From contig JAHLKD010000048.1 of the NCBI GenBank assembly GCA_025526935.1, positions 248,001-312,000 of the forward strand: 64,000 bases of DNA. The letters run 5' to 3'. Origin of the DNA: Cladochytrium replicatum. Taxonomy: Eukaryota; Chytridiomycota; Chytridiomycetes; Cladochytriales; Cladochytriaceae. Under the pieces are notes generated by a model. That model was not told where the DNA came from. It ran no database searches and saw nothing but the letters and a program-made list of their open reading frames with translations. Shown one piece after another: positions 12,253 to 23,459 of the stretch; position 1 is the first letter of the stretch; every line of letters begins with the position of its first letter. Made by a program: the position numbers and the translations under genes.

Positions 12253-15200
12253 TCACCGCCCCGCATCCTCCTCTTCCATTTCCTCGTCCGTCTCTCCATC
12301 CGCGTCCTCCATCCCCGCTCCTGCAGCACTCCCCCCTCCAACGCTCTCGCTCCTCGAACCAGCATCCACACTCCCGCCACCCACACCGCTTCCGCCAGCA
12401 CCACCACCAGCCCCCAAACTCAACCCCACCATCGTCCGCACAGCACGCAGCAAATGCTGCGTGAGCACATTGTGCTTCGAACACTCCCCCATCGAAAACA
12501 CGACAGTCTTCAACCCGCTCCACGCCTCCCTCTCAGCGACCTCGCGCTTCTCGCCCGCATAGTGCTCCCAAAGCTTCGCGGGCTCGTCGAGGTCGATCTG
12601 CAAGCCCGCGAGCGTGGCTTCTGAACTCGAACCAACGGACGCGGCGCTCCAAGTCGGATGCGGGGGCGGCGCAGGCGGGGACGCAGGCGCCGGTGTCGTC
12701 GGCGGAGAGAGCCCGCCGCCGCAGATCCAGACAAACACGAGTGCAGCTTGGAACTCGCACTGCACGACTATGCTCGGCATGATTCGGATGCAGTCCGGGT
12801 CGCCGCGTGCGTCGTCGCTGAGAACGTACCGCTTGACGAGATTCGTGATCCGGTTCGCGGCGGCCAAGCACCGCTTGAAGGCGTCCACGGCCGTGGCACG
12901 TCCCTGCCAGCTGGAAATGTAGCTAGATTGGGTGGGAATCCCGGGCTGCGAGGTGTGGAATGAGGCCCAGGTGCCGAGCATCCGTGGGCGGCAGAGGACA
13001 ATCTCCGAAGCTGAGTAGACGAGGTGGAGGTAGAGCGCGACCCAGGGCATGCGCGAGTGGAACGGAAGGCCGGTGGTAACGTACGCGGGGTTACGGATGG
13101 GCGTACGTCCGCGGCTAGGTTCGTAGTCAGAGACGAGGAAGCCGTACTGGGGTGGAGGTGGGGGTGGGTTGTCCGAATCAAAGAATTTCAGCCAGTCGGG
13201 AAGTCTAGACCACCACCCGCACAGCATGTTGTCAAGCGATTCAAACTCTTCCTCAAAAACTCCCGCGAAAAGATCAGGTCGAAACGATGCTTTTTTGACC
13301 TTTGCCGTAAAGTCCTGGGTAAAAAAATGAACCCGTCATCTTTAAGAGTCACGCGTCTCTTGACTTCCACGAACCTGAATACGTCGAAGTATAGTGTGGA
13401 TCGACATCATGTAGCAGTTGACATCAATCGGCCACTTCCTCAACACCTCCCCGCTCCATCCCGGGAAACTATAGTCCGGCATAATCCTCCACAACCGCTC
13501 GGGAATCATCGCGCGAACAGTGCTATGGTCCGTCATGAGCCCTACAGACCCCGGCGCAGACCCAACGGTCCCTTGGTCCATGTAAACCAGCACCCACCAG
13601 ATCCGCCTCCTGAACTCCCGGTCCGTAAATGTCTCCCATCCCACAAGCTGGCTCGCAAACTCGATCGGAACCTGCTCGCCAGACGGAAGATAATTTGTCG
13701 CTTCCAGGACGTCCGGGTCTTCATGTAACTTGATCAGGTTCGCGAGTCGGAATGCCATACCGAGATGCATAAACGACGCCGTTGCTTGAAAAATGAAAAA
13801 GGTTGAATAAACTCGAAAGAAAAGGCAACACAAAAATAACTCACTTCGTCCGCACATCGACATGAACGTGCTCATCAACACCAACGCGACCGCGGTCTCC
13901 GTACACCGACAATCAAGGTCCAACGCCGCCTTCGCCTTCTCGTAAAAGTACATCCCCAAGCACACCCCAGGCGGGTACACCAACCCTCCCGAGAGCGCGG
14001 CCAAGCTCGCGCTATGCTCAAAAACGTCCGAGACGACGTCAAACTGCTCGTACCGCGATTCGATTGGCTCGTGCGGCCGCGTCGCTTCCCACACACGGTC
14101 AATGTCAACGTTGTCCTGACGCGATCCGTCGTACGGCGGCGGCTGGCTCAGAACTGGACGGTCCTGCTGGGACGTCGGTGACGCGGCGTGGTTTGAAGGA
14201 TCGACGGGTTCCGACGAACCGCTTCCACTCGTGTGCTTAGTGAAACAGTGCGCACGGAGAGGGTACCAAAACTTTGCACCGATCGCCATCATGACATTCA
14301 GGATCAAAGGGTCTCGACGGTACCGAGACTTCATAAACACGTTTCGCTGGAGCATGATGTTCGCGGGCCATGGGCAGTATAGATAGCACGCCTACCAATG
14401 ATTTAATTCTTGTCCGGTCCGCAAAGTTGATCTTCGTGCAGACTCACCTCCACGATTTCTTCCATCGCAGTTTCATTGATCTCAACCATGGGCTGCGTTC
14501 CATCCGCTTTCGCTCCTTCTGCAAGATGTGCCCCCGTCGACTCGCTGCTCATCCCAGACTCGGAGCCGATCGCCCCTACCATGGAAGCGTCGGCGCCATC
14601 CTTGAGCTTCTGCAGACCTCCAAACACATGCTGCTCGTCTGCTTCCAGACTCGAGCCCGTAAGCAGCGGCATGATTGTCCCACGCAATGTCTGGTTGTTG
14701 TCCTTGGACGGGAGTTCGATGTGCGGAGACTGCGGCGCGGCTTTCACGACCATTTGCGCGTGGGGGTGCGACGGCGCGCTTTCTCCAATGACCACCGCAG
14801 GGCTTCCGTTGGCTGGGGCCTGCACCAAACGAAGCGTGAGGCTGTGAGCGCTGCTCGCGTAGATAGACCCGTCGCAGAATCGGAACAGAGGACTTTCATT
14901 TGCAGTAGCTGAGCTCGCTGGAGACGACGACGGGCGGTGTCGAGACGAGAGCAGGGAAGCAACGAATGCCGACTGCGTGTTGTTGTGGAACGGGTCTTTG
15001 TTCATTCGTCCGCCTGCATGGAAGTGACCATGTGGACTGAAAGGCTTGGACTGTTGGGGTGTTGGGCTGAATGGACGAGGTGTTTCTGAACTCGGTGGTG
15101 GCGGTGCGTCCACAGGCTCGGGTTTCGGGACTCGGGCAGCGGGAAAACGGTCATCGAGCGTCATGTCAGGGTCTGGACCCATGCCAGACGAGTTGAGGAT

Positions 15201-16303
15201 GGGCATAACCGTCGCTTCGATGGAGCGCAGACGCTCTTCGAGCTCCTTAATAACGACTGCGGAACCCGAGCGCCTCGTAGCGGTTGGGTTGCTCCGGCGA
15301 TACTGAGTACACACGATACCAGACTTGGCACATCGTCCACAAACTGGTTCGCCACCGTCACTGAAACGACAATTATGAGCGAAAAGCAATTATTTTCCGT
15401 CTCTCCGCTTACCATTTCAGTTTTCGGCGGTAACAACTGGATTGGGGAAAATTGAAAGGTGTTAGAACACAAAGCAAGCATACTCACACTTCTCTCTACA
15501 TACTTGTCACAAGCATGTCCGCGACGCATCGTTTGAGACAGCAGACTCGAAGGAACATTAGAGGAGCCCGGTCGAACGCGCGGCTTTTGGTTCTGATTCT
15601 TCACTATCATTGAAGTCATCGGAGGTGGGGGCGGTGGCATGGAGAAAGAAGGCTGTAAGTTCATGTGCGAAGCTGCGCTAGAATCCAACTGCATGGCACC
15701 CATCGTCGAATCTATGGGCATATTGCTGGGGACCACGGGGATGTTTTGCATTTGGTGGGAATAGCCATGTGAAGCGGCAGAGACGGAAGGCGGATGGGCG
15801 AGAGACGAGTGGGGCAGAGGCGGAACTGTAGTTGCACCCATGTTGGAGGGCATGGGCATTTGAAGATGCATATTTGACCGCATGGAGGGGACAGAGTTTG
15901 GTGGCAACGGTAAGTGCGAGGGGACAGGAGTTCCGGCAAAGGAGCTGATACCGCTGTGAGTCTGGAATGGAGGGCTAGGATTTTGGTTTTGAATGATGGG
16001 AAACTGGGGGTTGTCAAACAACATCTGGTGTGGGTTAAATGCCAGCCAGTTCTGCGAGTTGGTATTGTACGACTGCAACTGGTCGAGGTTGTAGTTCATG
16101 TCAAAGGGCAACTGCTGCTGCTGATGCTGCTGCTGCTGTTGGTGTTGGTGTTGGTGTTGGTATTGACGAGGGAGGGAAGATACCCTGGAGATGTTTGGAG
16201 AGACGGACGACTGCTGCTGTTGGTGCACATTGTTAGGGTAGTCCCTCTCGTTTGGGCTGCCGATGTTTGGGGTGGGCAGCATAGCGAATTCACAGCAATG
16301 CAA
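12253..16303 (-). CDS. Zn2Cys6 fungal transcription factor with fungal-specific effector domain
   Basis: N-terminal exon (from the ATG at 16303, or a second ATG at 16282) is rich in Gln, Asn, Pro and Ser, with a Gln/His tract encoded near 16100-16170. The zinc cluster is assembled from three exons: HACD at the end of exon 1 (about 15520), a 24-nt exon at 15413-15436 (CYRRKLK) and the exon starting near 15359 (DGGEPVCGRCAKSGIVC). The joined pattern CX2CX6CX6CX2CX6C is canonical. A coiled-coil-like linker (VVIKELEERLRSIEATVMPI) follows. The effector region of the fungal_trans type lies in about 14355-13340 and 13227-12253 (SRYRRDPLILNVMMAIGAKF; FHLGMAFRLANLIKLHEDP-like segments). The C-terminus is acidic (DADGETDEEMEEEDAGR). 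It is a nuclear DNA-binding regulator; targets are unknown. It is divergent from chitin synthase across 1 kb. Confidence 0.85.
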
Positions 16304-17363
16304 GGATGGAGGGACGGTTTGAGGGGACGGAAGAATCAGCCGAAAATCAAATCAAATCAGATGGGAAGGTTTTGGAGGGGTGGGTGGCAGTGGAGGTGAA
16401 TATTGTTGGATAATAAATATTGTTCTTAAATGACTATATGATTGCGCTGTGGTTGGGTGGTGGTGGTTAAGTGTGGGGTGTGTTAGATGGCTGGCGTCGT
16501 TCTATTCATCTCTCTGCAAGCGGTTCTGGCCCCACTTTCGGTCTCTCGGCTTAATGTGGGCAGCCTATATTGGTCATTTATTATTCTCTTGTGCTCGATA
16601 TGCCATAATGGTTGGGGCAGTGTCCACCGGATAACATAGGGGTATGTTGTCCCCAGGGTTTGCTGATGACCCCACTTTGCTGCATCTAAACGTGCTGACC
16701 TGACTGACTGCGCATGCGCTTCTCACCTCATCCCCAGTCCCATTCAATCTCAATCTCAGTCTTTCTCTCAGTCTCACTGCGTTCTCCTCCTTTTCCGTGG
16801 GCTATTCGCCCGTCTAATCGTTTACCCTTTGCGTTTGGGGCGTAGAGCGGCTTGCGGCTCATTACGCCCTTCCCATGTGATCTGTTCGTCCACATCCGGA
16901 TTTATTTAATATTTATCAATACAACTTTCACATACCAAAAGGGGCACACCAAAAATAAAATGGTGAACATATTTGTTTTGGTCCCCTACTTTATCTTAAC
17001 TTTCATTCGGATCTCCGATCGCCCGCTTTATCCGTTTCCGAACGGGTAGGGAATGGCACAACGGCCCTTATGCTGACTTAAAATTCTCGGCATATTCACG
17101 GGTCGAGATCTGCAAACTTCGGCGTAGCATTTGCAAACAATACAAACTAATTTATGTAACACATATGAATAATGGTGGGAGGTTACACTTCTCAAAACGG
17201 GCGTTGGGCATTCACCCAAATCTTAACACTTTCCGTGCGTTTACGAAGTGGTACCTGTGATTCCTCAAATTCTGATTGGAAAATAGAATCGATTGGACCC
17301 TTCAGGTCTGATCTGTTATCCGAAAAACTCTTTCGCCAGCTGGATATCAAGTACTTGCAGCTG
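16304..17363. promoter_or_regulatory. Divergent intergenic region, Zn2Cys6 factor / chitin synthase
   Basis: About 1.06 kb between the divergent start codons. It must contain both promoters and 5' untranslated regions. An in-frame ATG at 17172 could extend chitin synthase by 64 residues, but that stretch lacks recognisable chitin synthase features, so 17364 is preferred. No known operator could be identified by eye. Confidence 0.4.
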
Positions 17364-20300
17364 ATGGAAACTCCAGAGACGACTCCGGTCCCACCACCGA
17401 GATCGAGGTCCAATTCGCAAGAGCTCTTACGGAGCGGCCAAACAAGCCGTGCACCATCAGTGACTCCCATCGCTCCACCATCCACCTCAAAGAACGCTGG
17501 TGACATTGCTGTCGAAATCGCTCCAACTCCACAGAGTGAAAACCTGCCACCAAACCCACTGAGTAAGTATTTCAAAGATCGTAAATCTTAAACATATCTG
17601 GACGTTGTTTTTTCAAGGCGTATCCGTGCCCTACGCCGGTCCTCCGGTTGTACTGGTCCCCGCTGGACTATCCCAAGGTGCTCCGTTGCAATATTCAGCA
17701 ACCTATGCAAACACAGATTACATTGTCCAGCAACCATTTCTCAGGCCCCCCCGGACACCCCAACCCATCGAGCTTGCTGCCCCATACGGCCCCAACTTGG
17801 CATCAAGCAAAGGCTCTATCGCCTCGTTCTCGACTGGCTCGACAGCAGCACCTTTGCCCCAGTCCTTTGTCACCCCCGCAGGTGTCGCGCGCTCGCTTTC
17901 CCTGCGTCAGAAACGAGTCCCCCTATCCGACAAGGGCAACTTTGTCTTTGAGATTCCCGTCGCGGAACATTACCTCGAACAGTGTCCGCATGATAATGCG
18001 TCAGATCGGGAGCTGATCAGCACGAGGTACACTGCTGTCACTTGCGATCCAGATGATTTTGGAAAGCCAGCGTCCGGGTACACGCTGCGTCAGAGGCTGT
18101 TGAAGCGGGAGACAGAGTTGATGATAATCATGACAATGTACGTGGCGAAAAATAGACCTTGCTGGTTATTTTTTTGTGTTGTTTTCAGTCCTTGACGTCA
18201 CCGGTTGTTTGGGGTTTGTTTTCTAATAGGTACAACGAGGACGAGGAGCTCTTTTGCAAAACACTGATGAGCGTGAGTAACTTATATTTTTCCTCTTTAC
18301 TTTCTTTGAAAAAAGAACTATCCTTAACTCGCAAACAGGTGTTTCGTAACATTGCGTTCATGTGCTCGAAAAGCTGCAACAAATCCTGGGGTCCGCAAGG
18401 CTGGCAGAACGTCGTCGTGACGATCGTCTCGGACGGACGTGCGAAGGTGCACCCTCGCGTCCTCGCGGTGCTAGGGCTCATGGGCGTGTGGCACGACCTT
18501 GTGGTCAAGACTTCGGTGCCCGTGATCAACGAGGCCGGGGAGACCGCGGAGCGGAACGTCGTAGCGCACCTCTTTGAATTTACCACGCAGGTGGGCGTGG
18601 ATTCGGACATGCGCGTGCGGACGCATCGCGACGGGCTCGTTCCTGTTCAGGTTGGCCAGTCACTCATTCTACAAAGCCCGTTTCAACATATTCGGTTTTC
18701 ATTCAGATCCTGTTCTGCTTGAAGGAGAAGAATGCGAAAAAGGTGAGTGATATTGTGTTATGAGTCCAGGCTTTGACGATGACATTCAAAAATGTCAAGA
18801 TCAACAGCCACCGCTGGGCCTTTAATGCATTTGCACCAATACTGGATCCAAACGTTTGCGTGCTTTTGGGTAAGAGCCTCAAATTGTGGAAAATGTCGGA
18901 ACTTGAGCATTTCGCTTTGTAAGACGTGGGTACCAAGCCAACAAACACATCCATATATCACCTCTGGCGAGGTAGGTGCTATAACGACAGAATCGGTTCA
19001 AGAAACTGTGATGAATCTAAATCTGGTAAAGCTTTCGACAGGAACGTGCACGTTGGTGGTGCATGTGGTGAAATCTGTGCCGAGAAAGGCCCAGCGTGCC
19101 TTAACTTGCTCAACCCCCTCGTTGCCTCGCAAAACTTTGAGTACAAGTGAGTTTCACCTGCTCCAAAAGCTCGGGATCTATGTTAAAACCCTGGTCTTTT
19201 CTTTCTAAAGAATGTCGAATGTGCTCGATAAACCTCTAGAATCCATTTTCGGATACATCCAAGTCTTGCCCGGAGCCTTCAGCGCGTACCGGTACGAAGC
19301 GCTCAAAAACACGTCGCTGAACAGCGGCCCGCTCGCCGCCTACTTCCACGGTGAGAAACTCATGGGCGGGGATAACCAAGCCGACGTGTTCTCGGCAAAC
19401 ATGTACCTGGCAGAAGACCGGATCCTGTGCTTCGAGCTTGTGACGAAAAAGGATGAGCAATGGGTCCTGAAATATGTCAAGGTATGAAGCCCCTCGAGAC
19501 AAAAAATGAAAGAAGTACGCCCAACATTTCTTGCTGGTATAAATTCGCAGTCCGCAAAAGCAGAAACAGACGTTCCGTCTTCATTGCCCGAGCTCATTTC
19601 GCAACGCCGCCGTTGGCTCAATGGATCTTTCTTTGCAGCAGTGCATTCCATCACACACTACCTCCAATTCTTCAGATCGGGCCATGGATTCCTCCAGCAC
19701 ATCCTCTTCGCCTTTCAAAACATTTACAATATAGTCAACCTCTTGTTTTCCTGGTTCGCGATTGGAAACTTTTACTTGACTTTCCGTGAGCTTTTTGTAA
19801 CGTACCTTCGATCATTAAAAAAGATTTTGACTATGCTTGTTCGTAGACTTTCTGTTCTTGGCTGTGGAAAACGTATCATATGACCCATTTGGCGGATTCG
19901 GTTCATCTCTATTTCGAATTTTACGATACCTTTACATTGCTGCCCTACTTGTCGTGTTTTTAATGGCGTTAGGTGAGGAATCATGTGCTTCCTTTGCACA
20001 CACACTGAACAGTGCTATTATGTCACAGGAAACAGACCCCAAGGTTCCAAGTTCATTTACTACTCGATCATTGTATTGTTTAGTATCATCATGGGCTTCC
20101 TCCTGTTCTTGGGTGGATACGCAGTTTACAAAACTGTTCCGAAAACAGCAGCAGAGTGGCAAGAGTTTGGGACGCTCTGGTCACAGCCAGCTTTTCGCGA
20201 TATAGTAATATCCATGGGGAGTACTTGGATCATGTATCTTGTCTCGTCTACTCTTTACCTGGAGCCATTTCATATGGCTACCTGCCTGCAATACTGTGAG

Positions 20301-21115
20301 TCACACAAAGAGAAAATGTTCAAAGAAAAAGTCCTGTCTCACATTGCTGTTCATAGTGTTCCTGTTGCCCACCTACATCAACGTCTTCCAAATTTATTCC
20401 TGTGAGTTTGAAGCAGTTTTTTGTTTGCAAATTTGCTGATAGGGATATTCTACAAAGTTTGCAATCTGCATGATATCTCATGGGGAACAAAAGGGGACAA
20501 TGTTGCGCAAACTGCTGCAGCTGCACCAAGCGAAAAGATGACTCTCATGAGAGGGAAAGGGAAAGGAAAAGAGTCTGAAGCTGGAGAAAAAGATGAAAAT
20601 GTTGTGGCAGAAGTACTGCTTCCAGATGAAGACCGTGATGCAAAGAATGTGATTTACGACAAATACGTTGATACTCTCCGCACAAAACCAGAGAAAGTGA
20701 AACAAAAGCGTGATGTCAAAACAAAAGTCGATGACTACTTTAAGCTTTACAGGTAATTTCTGCAAAAATCATTGTTGATCCTTCTCAAACAAATGGCCAC
20801 AGAACACGAGTGATATTGTTCTGGATTCTTTGCAATGCTGCTCTCACAGTCTTGCTCACAACTGACCCAATATTGACTATAATGACCAGCACAGTGGATA
20901 CCACCAGTGGAAGGGCAGTCAACCCTTACCTCACAGTCATCTTTTGGTCAGTTGCAGGGATATCTGCAATCCGATTCTTTGGAAGCTGTGCATACCTAGT
21001 GAGCTGGGTTGCCGAACGCTCTACTGATGTATGTGTGAAAGGACAGAGGAGGAGACAGTTGATAATCAGGGAGAAAATAATGCGTCGAAGTCAAAGGGAA
21101 GAGCAGAGGAGATAG
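17364..21115 (+). CDS. CHS: Chitin synthase, division 1 (GT2 family)
   Basis: Membrane glycosyltransferase that polymerises GlcNAc from UDP-GlcNAc into chitin at the plasma membrane. The Pro/Ser-rich N-terminal exon (17364-17572) is followed by 17618-18140, which holds [14 protein letters not shown] and the [14 protein letters not shown] segment. The catalytic part includes YNEDEELF (about 18230), [20 protein letters not shown] (about 18370), [15 protein letters not shown] (about 19050), [20 protein letters not shown] (about 19240), the general-base region [12 protein letters not shown] (about 19410) and the product-binding QRRRW followed by LNGS (about 19600). Several hydrophobic segments follow (19640-20450 and 20810-21020), as expected for the C-terminal membrane domain. 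The last exon ends at the stop 21113-21115 with a basic tail ([10 protein letters not shown]). About ten exons. The N-terminal domains and the absence of a myosin head point to the class I-III group; the exact class is not resolved. Confidence 0.9.
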
Positions 21116-21118
21116 CCA

Positions 21119-21271
21119 CTCCTTGCGTTTTGCCCGGTGGATTTTACGTCCCTTGTGTGAATCTTATGGAATTAGTCTATTGTTCATGTCTAGTAGTCTA
21201 CTCCTTGGGTTTTACCAGGTGGATTTTACGTTCCTTGTGTGAATTTTATGGAAGTAGTCTATTGTTCATGT
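21119..21271. repeat. Imperfect 82-bp tandem duplication
   Basis: Two copies of about 71 matching bases (21119-21189 and 21201-21271), both starting CTCCTTG and ending ATTGTTCATGT, with a handful of substitutions. They lie directly after the chitin synthase stop, so probably in its 3' untranslated region. Confidence 0.75.
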
Positions 21272-21476
21272 TAAAAGTTCAGTCAAACTTTTTTTATAGA
21301 CGTCTCATGTGGTTTTTATACAGAATGTTAAAATCGAAGGAGGTCCACCGGCTCTTGGATTTTAATCATTAAAAAATGCACTCCAAGCTCTAAAACACTA
21401 AAGCCCTCAAGAGAACAAACTATCTGTTACAATGCTGAATGCCCTAGGCGGTTTGGACAACTGGATGAAATGGAAA

Positions 21477-21540
21477 CAGGTAGAAGTGAAACTAAAATGT
21501 GTTGTGTTCAGGTAGAAGTGAAACTGAAATATGTTGTGCC
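21477..21540. repeat. 32-bp tandem duplication
   Basis: Two adjacent 32-bp units (21477-21508, 21509-21540), both starting CAGGTAGAAGTGAAACT and differing at a few positions. They lie in the 490-bp spacer between chitin synthase and the tRNA gene, which otherwise shows no gene. Confidence 0.75.
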
Positions 21541-21606
21541 TAGAAGGGAAATATCTTACATCATATCCCGACAATGACAGCATACATGGTCAAATTCGTG
21601 CCATAT

Positions 21607-21676
21607 GCAAAGGCCGGGAATCGAACCCGGGTCTGCCGCGTGGCAGGCGGCAATTCTACCACTGGACCACCTTTGC
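21607..21676 (-). tRNA. tRNA-Gly (anticodon GCC)
   Basis: On the minus strand the sequence starts GCAAAGG and ends CCTTTGC, so the 7-bp acceptor stem pairs perfectly. A D-arm with GTGGTCCAGTGGTAGAAT, an anticodon stem GCCGC/GCGGC around the loop CTGCCAC, and a T-arm CCGGGTTCGAATCCCGG are all present. The anticodon GCC reads Gly GGC/GGU codons. There is no intron. Internal A and B boxes match the pol III consensus. Its 5' end faces the retroelement island, which begins within about 10-15 bp. Confidence 0.95.
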
Positions 21677-21684
21677 TTACAAAC

Positions 21685-21980
21685 CTCATAGTGGCTCAGT
21701 CGGTACGAATGCGACTTTTCGAAGCTAAACTCCGCGGTTCGAATCCTATAGGGGACTGGATTCGAATTTCCTACGAAATATATCTCTCGCAATATCGTGT
21801 CACGTGCAAGTACCGCGCCACACCTCCTTCGATTCGCCATTGCCTTCGCTCCTCTTTCCTACGGCTCGCACGGCTCCCCAAGTACTGAAGATTCCAAATC
21901 TTGGTTGAAGTACACGTGGGTGACATGTACTGATTAAGCATTGTCAATACATGTTATAACATTCAAAAAAAAAAAAAAAA

Positions 21981-21981
<1 letters not shown>
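21685..21981 (+). mobile_element. tRNA-headed SINE whose 3' tail matches the adjacent LINE
   Basis: The head has a pol III A box (TGGCTCAGTCGG, 21692-21703) and a perfect B box (GGTTCGAATCC, 21736-21746), but its flanks do not fold into a tRNA acceptor stem, so it is a tRNA-derived promoter and not a tRNA gene. A roughly 100-bp unrelated body follows. From about 21857 the tail matches the LINE 3' end: it starts TTTCCTACGGCTCGCACGGC, then has GGGTGACATGTACTG, a hairpin (ACATGTA 21923-21929 with TACATGT 21948-21954) and TTCAAAA leading into 17 A residues (21965-21981). Length, internal promoter, LINE-like tail and poly(A) together define a SINE mobilised by a partner LINE. The 5' border is approximate; target-site duplications could not be assigned. 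Confidence 0.75.
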
Positions 21982-22054
<73 letters not shown>

Positions 22055-22061
22055 AAAATCA

Positions 22062-23459
22062 ATGCCGCCTCCCAGCGCTCCGCATGCGCAGCCGCCTGAT
22101 GCGCCGCATGCCGCGCCGCCCGCCGCACCCCCCGCTGTGCCCCCTGATGGACTTTCTGGTGGCACCGTGATTTTTGAGGCCCGTTCGCACCCCCGTGCCT
22201 CCTCTGTTGAAAATTCCGCTCCACAGCTTCCATTCTCCGCTCCTGCCTCTCCAATTCACTGGGCCGATGATGTGAATATGGGGGAGGATGAAAATGCCAA
22301 ATCACGTGACTTCCTATCACGTGACCGACGCGCCAAAAGACCTGCTGAACATGAATTGCCCCGTGGTCGCTCCCGTTCTCGTTCCCGATCACATCTGCCG
22401 GGTGTCCGGGTTCTTGCTGCTGTGGCTGCTCCCTCGAGTGTTGCATCTCTGGCCGATCTCCGTGTCGTTCTCACTCAGATGCGATCTGTTTGTGCAACCT
22501 TTGATCCGTTGGCGATGCTGGATCCTATGCTTGCACATTTGCCGAGGGACACTCCTGCTGAATTTTTTAGTGTTTGTCGTGATATGGCCGAGGATCTGGT
22601 GGGTCGCTTTGGGAGGCCGCTGCCTTCGCCTTCACCTCCAGTTGCCCCAGTCTCCCGCCATGATGATGTGGCTGCGCCTGTGTGCCTTCCCCCTAGACAA
22701 CTGCATGGTAATCCTCCAATTCAGGACGATCTTGGGAACTCTGGTGCTCCTGGCCCTCGCCCCCCGTCTAGTCGACCTGCCCCACGTGGACCTCGTGGTC
22801 CACGCACTTATGCCGCTGCTGCTGCCAATGCCCGTGCCCGTGTGCTTGAGAGTCTCCCCACACTGAGTGCTGAATCTCGTACAGAAGCTGTCAGGACTGC
22901 CCTTGCTGGTCGTGACCCCACTTCGAATGTCAGCCTTCGTGGCCCTCGGCCTGTCGTATTCTATCCTCCGACCTCTCCGCTGCTGGTCTCCCCACCTGCT
23001 GATCTTCAGGCCCGTGTGGATGATTTGACCACTGTGTACATCAAGGACATCATGAGACAGCGGCTCGGCTTTGTGCGGACCATGCTGAGGGCTCTCTTGG
23101 GCGATGAGGTGGTGCGTGGTATCCGCCACATCAGTTTCGTTGGTCGCAACATTGCTTCCTTTATCTGTATTCGCTCAACCGCAATTGCTCTCCGTGCGCA
23201 CTTCTCCACCCAGGAAGCTTCCACTGACGAATCAAACCCTGACTTTCTTCGCCGAGCCTCTACTCTGCCTTTGGAGCAGCGGGAGGCTGCGGTCAGGGAA
23301 GTTGTCCACAAGAGATATGCACATATCCTCAGTTCAGTTACTGATCCTGCTATTTTCCTGTATGTCCGTGGTCAGCTCCCCATGGATGCTCAGGAAACTG
23401 TGCTGGACAGTGCCCGCGGGATTGCGCGTCAGCCTCGCTCAACCCATCTTCGTCAATGA
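22062..23459 (+). CDS. LINE ORF1 protein (465 aa)
   Basis: First ORF of LINE copy A. The N-terminus is a Pro/Ala-rich low-complexity run (MPPPSAPHAQPPDAPHAA), then a short Arg/Ser stretch (GRSRSRSRSH) that could bind RNA, a Pro-rich middle, and a C-terminal globular part from about residue 310 (DDLTTVYIKDIMRQRLGFVR; HISFVGRNIASFICIRSTA). No CCHC zinc knuckles are visible, so it is not a gag-knuckle type ORF1. By analogy to other LINEs it would coat the element RNA. The stop TGA (23457-23459) overlaps the ORF2 start codon by the ATGA arrangement. Confidence 0.85.
   Translation: MPPPSAPHAQPPDAPHAAPPAAPPAVPPDGLSGGTVIFEARSHPRASSVENSAPQLPFSAPASPIHWADDVNMGEDENAKSRDFLSRDRRAKRPAEHELPRGRSRSRSRSHLPGVRVLAAVAAPSSVASLADLRVVLTQMRSVCATFDPLAMLDPMLAHLPRDTPAEFFSVCRDMAEDLVGRFGRPLPSPSPPVAPVSRHDDVAAPVCLPPRQLHGNPPIQDDLGNSGAPGPRPPSSRPAPRGPRGPRTYAAAAANARARVLESLPTLSAESRTEAVRTALAGRDPTSNVSLRGPRPVVFYPPTSPLLVSPPADLQARVDDLTTVYIKDIMRQRLGFVRTMLRALLGDEVVRGIRHISFVGRNIASFICIRSTAIALRAHFSTQEASTDESNPDFLRRASTLPLEQREAAVREVVHKRYAHILSSVTDPAIFLYVRGQLPMDAQETVLDSARGIARQPRSTHLRQ

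Noticed and set aside
5874-16303. Secondary-metabolite gene cluster (methyltransferases plus Zn2Cys6 regulator)
   Set aside because: No polyketide synthase, NRPS, terpene cyclase, P450 or transporter lies between or beside them. Proximity alone is not enough.
17172-17363. N-terminal extension of chitin synthase from the ATG at 17172
   Set aside because: It is open in frame, but the 64 residues show no family similarity. The ATG at 17364 is the simpler start; this remains unproven.
21690-21760. A second tRNA gene next to tRNA-Gly
   Set aside because: A and B boxes are excellent, but there is no pairing acceptor stem or proper T stem, and the sequence continues into a LINE-like tail with poly(A). 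It is the head of a SINE.
21982-22053. Telomeric or centromeric satellite
   Set aside because: It is a simple (CT)n then (CA)n microsatellite of about 70 bp at the 5' end of a LINE, and a shorter CT tract occurs at the matching place in copy C.
22632-23129. Long antisense ORFs inside the LINE
   Set aside because: They are shadow frames of ORF1 and ORF2, which have clear catalytic motifs on the other strand.
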